A stretch of 64,000 bases of DNA from Streptomyces echinoruber. GTDB taxonomy: Bacteria > Actinomycetota > Actinomycetes > Streptomycetales > Streptomycetaceae. The stretch lies in assembly GCF_014651135.1 (NCBI RefSeq), contig NZ_BMWH01000011.1, positions 27,077 through 91,076 of the forward strand. The letters are read 5' to 3'. Under the pieces are notes generated by a model. That model did not search any database. It was given only the letters and a program-made list of their open reading frames with translations, and was not told where the DNA came from. The first letter of the stretch is position 1, and each line of letters starts with the position of its first letter. A program made the position numbers and the translations under genes. This document shows, in pieces, positions 26,069 through 35,100 of the stretch.

Positions 26069-27682
26069 CTAGCGGAAGCGGAACGCCTTCATCAGCTTCA
26101 GGCTCCGGGTCATGAACGCCGCGTACCCCGCGTCGTCCATGCCGAGGGCCGGTCCCATGGGCAGCAGCCGCTGGTGGGCGACGGTCTGCGCCTCGGTGTA
26201 CTTGAGGATGCCCTCCGAGCCGTGCCGGCGGCCCAGGCCGGAGTCCTTCATGCCGCCCATCGGGGACTGCACGCTGCCGTAGGCGGAGGCGTAGCCCTCG
26301 TTGAGGTTGACGGTGCCGGTGCGCAGGCGGGCGGCGAGGGCGTGCCCGCGCCGGGCGTCGCGCGTCCACACGGACGCGTTGAGCCCGTACGGCGTGGCGT
26401 TGGCGCGCTCCACGGCCTCGTCGTCGTTCGCGAACCGGTAGACGGACACGACCGGCCCGAAGGTCTCCTCCGCGCACACGGCCATGGTCGGCCCGACGCC
26501 GTCGAGGACGGTCGGCTCGTAGAAGTAGGGGCCGATGTCGGGCCGGGCGACGCCGCCGGCGAGCACCTTCGCGCCCTTGGCGACGGCGTCCTCGACGTGT
26601 GCCTCGACGGCCTTGAGCTGCCGTTCACCGGCCAGGGAGCCCATGTCGGCGCCGTAGGCGAGGGCGGCGCCGAGGCGCAGCGCACGGGTGCGGGCGAGGA
26701 ACCGCTCCAGGAAGGCGTCGGCGACGGACTCGTGCACGAACAGCCGCTCCACGGAGATGCACAGCTGCCCGGCGGAGGAGAAGCAGGCCCGCACCGCGCC
26801 GGCCGCGGCCTTGTCGAGGTCGGCGTCGTCGAGGACCAGCAGGGGGTTCTTGCCGCCGAGTTCGAGGGAGACGCCGATCAGGCGGGCGGCGGCGCCCTGG
26901 GCGACCTCGCGGCCGGTGCGGGTGGAGCCGGTGAAGGAGACGTAGTCGGCGTGCCGGACCACCTCGGGTCCGACGACCGGTCCGTCGCCGAGCACGATCT
27001 GGAAGGCGTCGGCGGGCAGTCCGGCCTCGACCAGCAGGTCGCGGGCCCACATCGCGGTCAGGCAGGTCTCCGTGTCCGGTTTCATCACGACCGCGTTGCC
27101 GGCGACGAACGCGGGCAGGGCGTCGCCGACGGAGAGTTCCAGCGGGTAGTTCCAGGGGGCGATCTGGCCGACGACCCCGCGCGGGTGGCGCAGCTCGGTG
27201 ACCTTCGTCAGGCCCGGTACGGCGCCGGCGTGCCGCTTCGGCCTCAGGTAGGCGGCGGCGCGGCGGCCGTAGTGGCGGGCGGCGACCGCGACGGCCTGCA
27301 CCTCCTCGTGCGCGTGCAGCCGCGCCTTGCCGGTCTCCAGCTGGACCAGGTCCAGCACCTCCGCCTGCCGGTCCAGCAGCAGGTCGTGGAAGCGCAGCAG
27401 GACGGCGGCGCGCTGCCGTACCGGGGTCCGCTCCCACACGGTCTGTGCCGCGCGGGCCCGTTCGAAGGCGGCGGCGACGTCCTCGGGGGTGGACTCGGGC
27501 ACGTCGGCCAGCTTCTCCCCGGTGAACGGCGTGTGCACGGCCGTACGACCGGACCCGGTCACCCCCTTGGTCAGGTGCGCGACGAGCTGCGGCGTGACCA
27601 CGTCGGCGGCGGTACGGGCGCCCTCGGGGGCGGGGGCGAGCGGGTTGGTGCCGGTCTTCTGCGGCGCCTGCGTGTCCGTCAT
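26069..27682 (-). CDS. Succinate-semialdehyde dehydrogenase-type aldehyde dehydrogenase
   Basis: A 537-aa NAD(P)-dependent aldehyde dehydrogenase, subfamily of succinic semialdehyde dehydrogenases. The general base Glu is in VSLELGGKNP and the nucleophile Cys in SSAGQLCISVER. The cofactor motif SFTGSTRTGREV and the closing block GLGRRHGSEGILKYTE are also present. It has an N-terminal extension of about 35 residues relative to E. coli GabD. Expected role: oxidising succinate semialdehyde (GABA or other degradation) to succinate; the substrate is inferred from family. It is transcribed toward the GMC oxidoreductase with a 159-bp spacer, so the two could be co-expressed. Confidence 0.88.
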   Translation of the reverse strand: MTDTQAPQKTGTNPLAPAPEGARTAADVVTPQLVAHLTKGVTGSGRTAVHTPFTGEKLADVPESTPEDVAAAFERARAAQTVWERTPVRQRAAVLLRFHDLLLDRQAEVLDLVQLETGKARLHAHEEVQAVAVAARHYGRRAAAYLRPKRHAGAVPGLTKVTELRHPRGVVGQIAPWNYPLELSVGDALPAFVAGNAVVMKPDTETCLTAMWARDLLVEAGLPADAFQIVLGDGPVVGPEVVRHADYVSFTGSTRTGREVAQGAAARLIGVSLELGGKNPLLVLDDADLDKAAAGAVRACFSSAGQLCISVERLFVHESVADAFLERFLARTRALRLGAALAYGADMGSLAGERQLKAVEAHVEDAVAKGAKVLAGGVARPDIGPYFYEPTVLDGVGPTMAVCAEETFGPVVSVYRFANDDEAVERANATPYGLNASVWTRDARRGHALAARLRTGTVNLNEGYASAYGSVQSPMGGMKDSGLGRRHGSEGILKYTEAQTVAHQRLLPMGPALGMDDAGYAAFMTRSLKLMKAFRFR

Positions 27683-27806
27683 GACGCGCAGGGTAGGCCG
27701 TGCCGGTGGCTTTGTGTACCCGTCGGTAACGCGGTTTCACGGACCGCTCACACGCCGCCAGTGAACGCTGGCAGCGAAGCCGCTGATCAGGGCATTGGCC
27801 GCGCTG

Positions 27807-28904
27807 CTACAGGCCGAGCAGGGAGAGGAGGGTACGGAGGGGGGTACGGGGTCGCGGCGGGGCGGGCGAAGCCGGCTCGACGGGCCGCACGTCGCCGACG
27901 CCCGGCCCTACGTCGTCACCGCCCGGCCCTACGTCGTCACCGCCCGGCCGGGTGGCCGCGGGCCCGGGTGCGGACGAAGGCGCCACCCGCCGCCCGGCTG
28001 CTTCGACGGCCACCCCCTGCCCGGCTGCCCCTTGCCCGGCTGCTCCTTGCCCGGCTGTTCCTTGCGCGGCCGCCGGTCCGGCCGCCTCCTCCCCGACCGC
28101 CACCGGTCCGACTGTCTCCTCCCCCGCCACCCCCGCCACCCCCGCCAGCACCGCCGCGGCCTCCGCCGGGTCGGGGCGCCGCTCGGGGTCGGATGCGAGC
28201 AGCCGACCGACGAGGGCGCCGAGCGGTTCGCCGGCGTCCGGCGCCTCGGCACCGCGACCGGGCGGCCGCCCCCGCAGGGCGGTGTGCAGCAGCGCCCCCA
28301 GTGACCACAGGTCGGACTCCGGCCCGGCCACCCTGGTCCCGGAGGACCCGGAGGCCCCGGACAGCCGCTCCGGCGCGAGGAAACCGCCGTCCCGCGCGGG
28401 CGGTCCGGAGGCGATGCCGAAGTCGGTGACGACGACGCGCCCGGTGCCGGACTCGATCAGCACGTTCTCCGGCCGCAGGTCCCGGTGCACGATCCCCACG
28501 GCGTGCGCGGCCCGCAGGGCCCCGAGCACGGCGAGCCCGACACGGGCGGCCTCGGCGGGATCGAGGGTCCCGCGGCGCAGCACGTCGCGCAGGGACTCCC
28601 CGGGCACGTACTCCGTCACGATCCACGGCATCCCGTCCTCGACGACGACGTCGTGGATCCGCACCGCGCAGGGATGCCCGACCCGGGCGGCGGCCCGAGC
28701 CTCGTGCTCCAGTCGGTGCGCGGCCCGCCGGTACTCCTCGTCCTCCGGCCTCCCGGGCAGACGCGGTTCCCGGACGGCGACCTCCCGCCCGTCCTCCTCG
28801 TCGTACGCCCGCCACACGGCGCCCGTCTCCCCGACCCGCCGCCGCAGCCGGTACCGGCCGCCGATGAGCCGACCGCCGGACGCCTGTTCCCCACCGCCAC
28901 TCAT
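27807..28904 (-). CDS. Ser/Thr kinase-like protein with altered ATP-binding residues
   Basis: A 365-aa protein with a kinase fold at 16-260 and a Gly/Ala/Asp-repeat tail. The catalytic-loop HRDLRPEN (140-147) and DFG (161-163) are present, but the VAVK lysine is Arg45 (VAVRE), the glycine loop is VGETGAVW instead of LGxGGMGxVW, and HRDxKxxN reads HRDLRPEN. There is no membrane helix, unlike its neighbours' paralogues; the C-terminus is GTAGQGAAGQGAAGQG, GGDDVGPGGDDVGPG and a short Leu-rich end. It may be inactive or weakly active. It lies on the left border of the accessory island; the remaining kinases are on the right, suggesting the cluster was split. Confidence 0.8.
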   Translation of the reverse strand: MSGGGEQASGGRLIGGRYRLRRRVGETGAVWRAYDEEDGREVAVREPRLPGRPEDEEYRRAAHRLEHEARAAARVGHPCAVRIHDVVVEDGMPWIVTEYVPGESLRDVLRRGTLDPAEAARVGLAVLGALRAAHAVGIVHRDLRPENVLIESGTGRVVVTDFGIASGPPARDGGFLAPERLSGASGSSGTRVAGPESDLWSLGALLHTALRGRPPGRGAEAPDAGEPLGALVGRLLASDPERRPDPAEAAAVLAGVAGVAGEETVGPVAVGEEAAGPAAAQGTAGQGAAGQGAAGQGVAVEAAGRRVAPSSAPGPAATRPGGDDVGPGGDDVGPGVGDVRPVEPASPAPPRPRTPLRTLLSLLGL

Positions 28905-29271
28905 GCACCATGACTACCCTGTGGAACGCGCCCTTGTCGATGCGACAACGCTCCAGTGGCCAAAGGAAGTTGACAGGTCGCAGACACGACCTCCCCCGAC
29001 GGCGGAACCCGGCCCGCCACCGCCCTGCCCGCTCGCGGCCACCGACGACCACGACCACGACCACCGGCAAAAGTCCCTTACCGAGCCGTCGTCACGAATC
29101 CGGCGAACTCACTCCGCACACACAGCCGATTCATACCTAAAGCCCGGATACGTCATGGTATCTTCACATCCCGTTCGGCATCTCGCCCGCAAGTGGGGCA
29201 CTCGCAGGACCGGGGCGTGCACGGAGATCCGCACCGGACGTGCCCCCGTGACCCCCTGGAGAAAGACGACG
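28905..29271. other. Divergent spacer at the left edge of the island
   Basis: A 367-bp region between the kinase-like gene and the first glycosyltransferase. The right part is less GC-rich and holds the shared 16-mer described at 29153-29168. No gene is seen. Confidence 0.5.
29153..29168 (+). promoter_or_regulatory. Promoter-like 16-mer shared by the two glycosyltransferase genes
   Basis: TCATGGTATCTTCACA is identical to 44732-44747, about 105-120 bp upstream of each paralogue. TATCTT within it resembles a -10. No clear -35 is visible. Confidence 0.45.
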
Positions 29272-31284
29272 ATGCTCGGCCCGACGGTTTCGGTGATTGT
29301 CGCCGCCTACAACGCGATGCCCTATCTGACGCGGTGCATCACGTCGGTGGCCGAACAGACCATCGGCCGGGACGCGTTGGAGGTCATCGCCGTCGACGAC
29401 GGCTCGACCGACGGCACCGCGGCGGAGCTGGAGCGACTGGCGAAGGAGTATCCGGGACTGCTGCGGGTGGTGCGGCAGGAGAACTCCGGCGGACCGGCCG
29501 CGCCCCGCAACAAGGGACTCGACCTGGCGCGCGGCACGTACGTCTTCTTCCTGGACGCGGACGACTACTTGGGCCCCGAGGCGCTGGAGCGCATGGTCGC
29601 CGCGGCGGAGGGGAACGGCACCGACGTCGTCCTCGGCAAGATGGTCGGTGTCGGCGGGCGGCAGGCGCCGACGTCGATGTTCCGGCGCAACCAGCCGAAG
29701 ACCGACGTGTTCTCGTCCCGCGTGTACTGGACGCTCAGCCCGATGAAGCTGTTCCGCCGCGAACTGGTGGAACGGCACGGGCTGCGCTTCCCCACCGACC
29801 TGGCCACCGGCGAGGACCAGCCGTTCGTCGCGGCGGCGTACCTGCACGCGTCGGGCATCTCGGTGGTGGCCGACTACGACTGCGTGTTCTGGGTGATGCG
29901 GGAGGACGAGAACAACCTCACGCGCCGCACCTCGGGCGCCGAGCCCCGCCTGCGCTACCTCGCCCGCATGGTGGAGTTCCTCGTCGAGAACGTCCCGGCC
30001 GGACCGAACCGCGACCACCTGGCGCTCCGTTACCTGACGGTCGAGGTGCGCACCCTCGTCCGCAGTCACCTGCCGCTGGAGCCGCGCGAGTCGCAGCACA
30101 AGACGCTCGCCCGGCTGGCCGAGATCATCGACCCGCTGTGGCACGAGGGCATGAACGACCGGCTCGTGGCGATGGCCCGGCTGCGGCTGCACCTGATCCG
30201 GCACCGGATGCTGGACGAGGTTCTCGAACTCGCCCGTTTCGAGGAGGAGTCCGAGCGGAGCGACGTCGCCACCCCGGTCCTTGTGGAGGGCGGCCGCGCC
30301 TACGCCCGCTACCCCTTCTTCCGCGACCCCGCCCGCGCCGTCCCCGACGCCTGCTACGACGTCACCGACCAGCTCGGCACCCGCCACCACGTCCACCGCG
30401 CCGAACTGCGCGGCACCACCCTGCACCTGGCCGGCCACGCCTACCTCCACCGCGTCGAAACCCGCGACGTCACCACCCACCTCCTGCTGCGCGAACGCAA
30501 CCGCGGCACCGAATACCGCCTCCCCGTCACCCACACCCCCACCCCCCACCTCGGCACCGACGAAGACCACGGCCGCTACACCTACGACCACGCCGGCTTC
30601 GACGCCACCGTCGACCTCGCCACCGCCGCCAACGGCACCCCCCTGCCCGACGGCCTGTGGGACATCTCCCTCACCATCGGCACCCAGGGCATCACCCGCG
30701 AAGTCCGCATCGGCAGCAAACGCGCCGAACACCTCCCCGGCACCCCCACCACCCACCTCCTCACCGGACTCGGCGACCAGCCACGAGCCGTCACCCTCTA
30801 CACCACCAAGCCCCACGGCAACTACACCCTCGACATCGGCGAGAACAAACACCCCGTACGCCGCCACCTCACCCTCGACACCCCACGCTGGTCCGCCGGC
30901 GAACCGACCGTCCTGGTCATCGAAGGGCACAACACCCTCGCCACCTACCCCGAGAACGCCCTGACCGCCGTCCTCACCGGCCCCGACGCCACCACCGTCT
31001 CCTTCCCCGCCGTACCCGTCGCCCGCACCGACGCCTTCGCGCTCCACATCGACCTGCGGCACCTCACCCCCGGACTGTGGCGCGGCGAACTCCGCCTCGG
31101 CCCCTGGAGCGTGCCCCTGCCACCCCTCCCCCAGGACGCCCCGCCCACCAAGTGGCGCCACCACGGCCGACACTGGTACGCCAAACCCGAAACCAACAGG
31201 AATGGCAAGCAGTTGACGGTACGCATCGGACGGGTGCAGCCCGTCAGGGGTCTGTTGCGCCGCCTCAAGGCCCTCAAGGGCTGA
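29272..31284 (+). CDS. GT2 family glycosyltransferase, TarP/TarS-like
   Basis: A 670-aa protein. The N-terminal GT-A domain (4-230) shows VSVIVAAYNAMPYL, VDDGSTDGT, NSGGPAAPRNKGLDLA, the FFLDADDYL DxD (D95-D97) and GEDQPF with the acid near 183. The combination with GKMVGVGGR and VYWTLSPMKLF closely resembles wall teichoic acid glycosyltransferases TarP and TarS. A middle helical region precedes beta-rich C-terminal modules (about 330-650). It likely transfers a sugar onto a phosphate-rich wall polymer at the inner membrane face; there is no transmembrane segment. Start ATG has GGAGAAAG at 6 bases. Its 3' half is nearly identical to the gene at 44867. Confidence 0.85.
   Translation: MLGPTVSVIVAAYNAMPYLTRCITSVAEQTIGRDALEVIAVDDGSTDGTAAELERLAKEYPGLLRVVRQENSGGPAAPRNKGLDLARGTYVFFLDADDYLGPEALERMVAAAEGNGTDVVLGKMVGVGGRQAPTSMFRRNQPKTDVFSSRVYWTLSPMKLFRRELVERHGLRFPTDLATGEDQPFVAAAYLHASGISVVADYDCVFWVMREDENNLTRRTSGAEPRLRYLARMVEFLVENVPAGPNRDHLALRYLTVEVRTLVRSHLPLEPRESQHKTLARLAEIIDPLWHEGMNDRLVAMARLRLHLIRHRMLDEVLELARFEEESERSDVATPVLVEGGRAYARYPFFRDPARAVPDACYDVTDQLGTRHHVHRAELRGTTLHLAGHAYLHRVETRDVTTHLLLRERNRGTEYRLPVTHTPTPHLGTDEDHGRYTYDHAGFDATVDLATAANGTPLPDGLWDISLTIGTQGITREVRIGSKRAEHLPGTPTTHLLTGLGDQPRAVTLYTTKPHGNYTLDIGENKHPVRRHLTLDTPRWSAGEPTVLVIEGHNTLATYPENALTAVLTGPDATTVSFPAVPVARTDAFALHIDLRHLTPGLWRGELRLGPWSVPLPPLPQDAPPTKWRHHGRHWYAKPETNRNGKQLTVRIGRVQPVRGLLRRLKALKG
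30270..30902 (+). repeat. Direct repeat, left copy, inside glycosyltransferase 1
   Basis: About 633 bp match 45862-46494 at a constant offset of 15592 with only scattered substitutions and no gap. The encoded block (VEGGRAYARYPFF ... to RWSAGEP) differs at only about three residues. Flanking sequence of both genes is clearly diverged. Confidence 0.9.
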
Positions 31285-31515
31285 GACTGCAAACCATGCG
31301 CCACTCAGGCCGAACCCGTGGCGTCCGCCAGGCAGGGCGTCGAGCTCGTCGTGGTCAAGGAGCTTCTCGGCCACACCCACATCGGCGTCACCACCACCGT
31401 CTACGCCCACGTCCGACTCCGCCTCCAGCGCCAAGCCATCGACACACTGGGCCACGCCCTCGGCCAGACCGACGACGAACCTGACGCCCCATCCGCCGTA
31501 GCAGCCGTCCGCTGA
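31285..31515 (+). pseudogene. 3' fragment of a tyrosine recombinase (integrase)
   Basis: A 3' remnant beginning right after the glycosyltransferase stop. One frame gives MRHSGR-like sequence (the HxLRHS box of integrases), while a different frame gives QGVELVVVKELLGHTHIG then VTTTVYAHVRLRLQRQAID, which holds the LLGH box and the nucleophile Tyr of the family. The two parts are out of frame and the N-terminal core is absent. It is therefore a broken tail, followed by a perfect hairpin. It marks past integration at this site. Confidence 0.8.
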
Positions 31516-31522
31516 CGTTGCC

Positions 31523-31574
31523 GTCAAACGGCTTGGGGCCCCGCCGATTTCGGCGGGGCCCCAAGCCGTTTGAC
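31523..31574. terminator. Perfect 24-bp hairpin after the integrase fragment
   Basis: The left arm 31523-31546 and right arm 31551-31574 are perfectly complementary over 24 bp with loop ATTT; inner core GGGGCCCCGCCG. It is a strong terminator in both directions and might also be an attachment-site relic. Confidence 0.85.
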
Positions 31575-31737
31575 CACCCCAGGAGAAATCTCTATTTTGC
31601 CTTCAAATCCCTTGCAGATAAATCCCGATACCGCCTGGACCCGAGAAACTGGGCCACCAACATATCGGATCCGACCGCACAGGCTCACACCCCCCCCCGA
31701 AAATTGACATCAGACGAATTACCGCAACGGGATCACC
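31575..31737. other. AT-rich spacer with poly-C tract
   Basis: Base composition drops sharply compared with the rest of the window (ATCTCTATTTTGCC, AAAATTGACATCAG). A run of nine Cs lies near 31690-31698. No gene is seen. The composition supports recent acquisition of the adjacent immunity gene. Confidence 0.5.
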
Positions 31738-32097
31738 TTAAGAATCATGAAGATCCCGCGTTGACTTCACCCCAAAGCATGCAACGACCGAACTGAATTC
31801 TAGATCCAGGAATAGCTGGAAATAATATCCACCTCGATGTCGGTCATCGATAAACCCTAGCGCAAGCTCGGCGCCGTCATAGGAACGAAGCGCATCAAGT
31901 GCTTCCGCGAATCCAAGCGAAGGCTGGCCAGAGCGTCGGATTCCACGCCCTCGCCTCTCATAAATTGAGACGAGACGTTGGGTTGCGACACCCTCAGGCC
32001 AAATTTCGTAATCGACGCCCGATTCGAGGGCGGTCCGGGAGAGAAGCCGCACTTCATCAGCCCCGGCGAGGAGTTGCGCAAGGCGACTTCTTTCCAC
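31738..32097 (-). CDS. Candidate immunity protein for the RHS toxin
   Basis: A 119-aa acidic protein of no recognised family, starting MERSRLAQLLAGADEV. It begins 58 bases after the toxin stop codon, same strand. GTG at 32097 is supported by GGAG 6 bases upstream (a TTG at 32109 is in frame). GC content is lower than in surrounding genes, as is common for toxin tips and their antidotes. The position, immediately downstream of a polymorphic toxin, is where immunity genes lie; function is inferred from position only. Confidence 0.6.
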   Translation of the reverse strand: MERSRLAQLLAGADEVRLLSRTALESGVDYEIWPEGVATQRLVSIYERRGRGIRRSGQPSLGFAEALDALRSYDGAELALGFIDDRHRGGYYFQLFLDLEFSSVVACFGVKSTRDLHDS

Positions 32098-32155
32098 GGA
32101 ACTCTCCAATGAATCTGCGAGCTAGAATGATCTCGTATGATCTCCGAGGAGCGGG

Positions 32156-35100
32156 TTACCTACCACCGCCTGGCATAAACCATGGCCCCCGGTTGATACT
32201 GATCTCTGCACCGTTGATCACCCCACGCAACGCATGCTCCCCCTCCTCATACACTTCATACTCGGTCCCGTGAATTTGAACGTCACTCCCTGCCGGGACA
32301 CTGGAGTGAGGAATCCGCATCACGATCCCTCCCGGACCAAGCTCCTCGGCCGCGTCAAGAGCTACGCCCTCATAGTCGTGGGTCCATGAAGTGAATTCAC
32401 TGTCAGTGTTGCCGCCTGCATGCCTGCCCGGGTCAGAGTGACCACCGTGCGGTACAGCGCGCCCTTCCAGGGCATCGTCATATTTCGGATGTCCATTCGG
32501 AACTCCCCGATACAGGTAGCCATCTCCTTCATCACAATTGTGAACAAGGATCGGCGCGGCCCCCGCCAGCACATAGTACGTGTGCAGAGCACTGACGGTG
32601 AGGTTGTGGACGGTGGCGTCCGGGCTCGTCCACCGCTCGACCGCTGTGATCTGGACCCGCGTGCCGGCGCTCGTGCGGAGCCACTCGCCCGACTTCAGGT
32701 GCGTCGCCTCGATCCACGCGTCGAGTTCCGGCACCCAGAAGGGGTGTCCGTCCGTCGCGGTGACGGACGCGGTCTTCCGGCCCTTCTTGCCGTCGGCGTC
32801 GATCGTGACCTTGACGAGGTGCTTGAGTCCCTTGCCCTTGATCTCGGCGGTGACCGTCTCGACCTTGGTCTTGCCCGTTTCGGGGTCGGTCGCCAGGACC
32901 TTGTCGCCTATGTCGACGTCCGCGATCCGCTTCGACGTCCCGTCGGCCATGAGCACCCGCGTATCGGGGGTAAAGCTGTTGCACGCCTTGGCCGCCCGCT
33001 CGGCTGCCTCCGCGGCCTTCCTGCTTCGCCGCCAGTCCTTGAAGCCCTCCCACAGCTTCTTGCCCAGCCCGACGATCCGCTTGCCCAGGGCGATCGCCTT
33101 GTCGACGCGGTACCAGTACTTCGAGACCAGCCGTGCCGCCGGGCCGCCGCCGATGAGCGACGAGACCACGTTCACCGCGGTCGCCCCGCAGGAGCCCAGG
33201 CTTCCCGTGGTGAAGCAGTCCAGGGCGTCCGTGATGCCGAGTTCGTCGGCGATGATCTTGGCGAGTTCCTTGGCGATGGCGATGGCGCGCTTCTTGGCCG
33301 CGTCCTCCTTGGCCCGGGCCTCGTCGGCCTTGGCCTTGGCGGCCGTGTAGGTGCCGCTGCCGGCGGTGCCGCTCCCGCCACCGCCTCCGCCACCGCCGGA
33401 CTTCTTGGTGCCGTCGTGGCTGGAGCCGTCGTACTTGTCGGAGCCGGGGTCGTTCTCCGGCTTGTAGGTGCCGTAGGTGCCGTTGCTGCCGGAGCAGAAG
33501 TGGACGGGGCCGCAGCTCTCCAGGCCCGTCGGATCGCTCTCGCTGACAGGGCTGTTGTTGGCGTACGCGTAGCCGTTGATCTGCTGCGGGTCGTTGTAGT
33601 CGATGATCGGGTCGGCCGAGAGGAAGCGGCCTGTGTCCGCGTCGTACTCCCGGGCCCCGAGCGTGGTCAGGCCCGTGGATTTCTGGATGGTGCCGCCGAC
33701 GAAGCCCTTGTCGTTGACCCAGCCGGACGAGGAGGAGGCGGACTCGTCGCGCGGGTTGCCGAAGGGGTCCATGCGCCGGCGGGTGGTCTGGCCGGTCTTG
33801 GCGTCGACGGCGATCTCCGCCGTGCCCTGGTGGTCGGCGGCCAGGAAGTGGACGCCGTCCGCCTCCCGCATGGCGACCGTGAGGCCGCCGAAGGTGTAGT
33901 ACCGGGTCGCCGTCACCTTGGACGTGGCCTTGTCCAGGTGGAGCTCCATGCCGGGGAGGTAGAACGTCTTCTCGCCGGGCGCGTCCCGCAGGATGCGGTC
34001 CCCCGAGACGGCGTCGTAGGTGTACGACGTCACCGTTCCGTCGGCGTTCGTCACCTTGGTGAGCTCGCCCTGTTTGTCCCATTCCAGGGTCTGGGTGTCG
34101 CCGTCCAGGACGCGGGTGCGGGTGTTGCCCGACGCGTCGTAGGTGTACGTGTTCTGGGAGGTGACCTGCGGCGTGGTGCCGGTGGCCTCGGTCTTCTGCA
34201 CCACCGACGCCACCGTGTGGGGCCCGGAGTCCGTGCCGTTCGGCCCGGAGCCCTTGCCGTAGGTGTAGGTGCGGCTCGAGGTCGCCGCGCCGTTCAGGCC
34301 GTGTCGCACCTCGCTGGTGCGGTTGCCGAGCGCGTCGTAGCCGTACTCGGTCCAGTAGGGGGAGACGCCGCCGACCGTCGTGGACGACGGTCCCGAGGAG
34401 CAGGCGGTCTCCGTGGCACCCGTGCCCGACGCCCCGCCGGCCTGGGCCGACGAGGTCCAGGCCGTCGTCAGGCGCCGCAGGCCGTCGTAGGCGAAGCACT
34501 GGACGTCCTTGGTGCCGCCGCTGGGGGTGTCGGCGATCGAGAGGACGTTGCCGGCCGCGTCATAGGTGTAGTGCGCGTCGTAGGCGGCGCCGGCGGCTCC
34601 CTCCACGTCCACACGGGAGTTGGTCAGCCGGTCGGTGCCCCGTTCGAAGGAGTTGGTGATCCACGTCTTGCGGGAGGAGGTGTCGCCGGTGGACAGCTCG
34701 ACCTGCTCCAGGTTCGACGTCGGCGAGTACGTCGCGTCGGTCACGTAGCTGCCGCCGCCGAGTGACGTCTTGAGACCGACCGGGCGCTGCAGTTCGTCGT
34801 ACGTGTACGTCAGCGCCTCCGCCGGCAGGTCACCCGCCGCCGGCAGGCCCTGCCCCTGGACCGTGGCGTCCCGGTTGTACTGGGCGGTGAACTCGTAGGT
34901 GCCGCCCAGTTGCGGTTCGGCGGTCTTGGAGAGGTAGTACTTCGTCGAGGTCGGCTTGTAGTCGTTGTCGGCGTCGAGGACCGGGTAGGTCACGGACGCG
35001 TAGACGGCGCCGTCCTTGTAGGTGTAGGTGCCGTACAGCTCGCCCTTGGCGACCGTGTCGTACTTGGTCACCGACAGCTTGGTGCCGGTGTCCGGCTCGC

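Noticed and set aside
27952..29271. N-terminal extension of the glycosyltransferase to about 1110 aa
   Set aside because: The added part is overprint of the kinase gene on the other strand and a non-coding spacer. The real start has GGAGAAAG at 29258.
29164..31527. Long antisense frame over the first glycosyltransferase
   Set aside because: Low-complexity Gly/Val translation. The plus strand has the GT2 motifs and a good Shine-Dalgarno.
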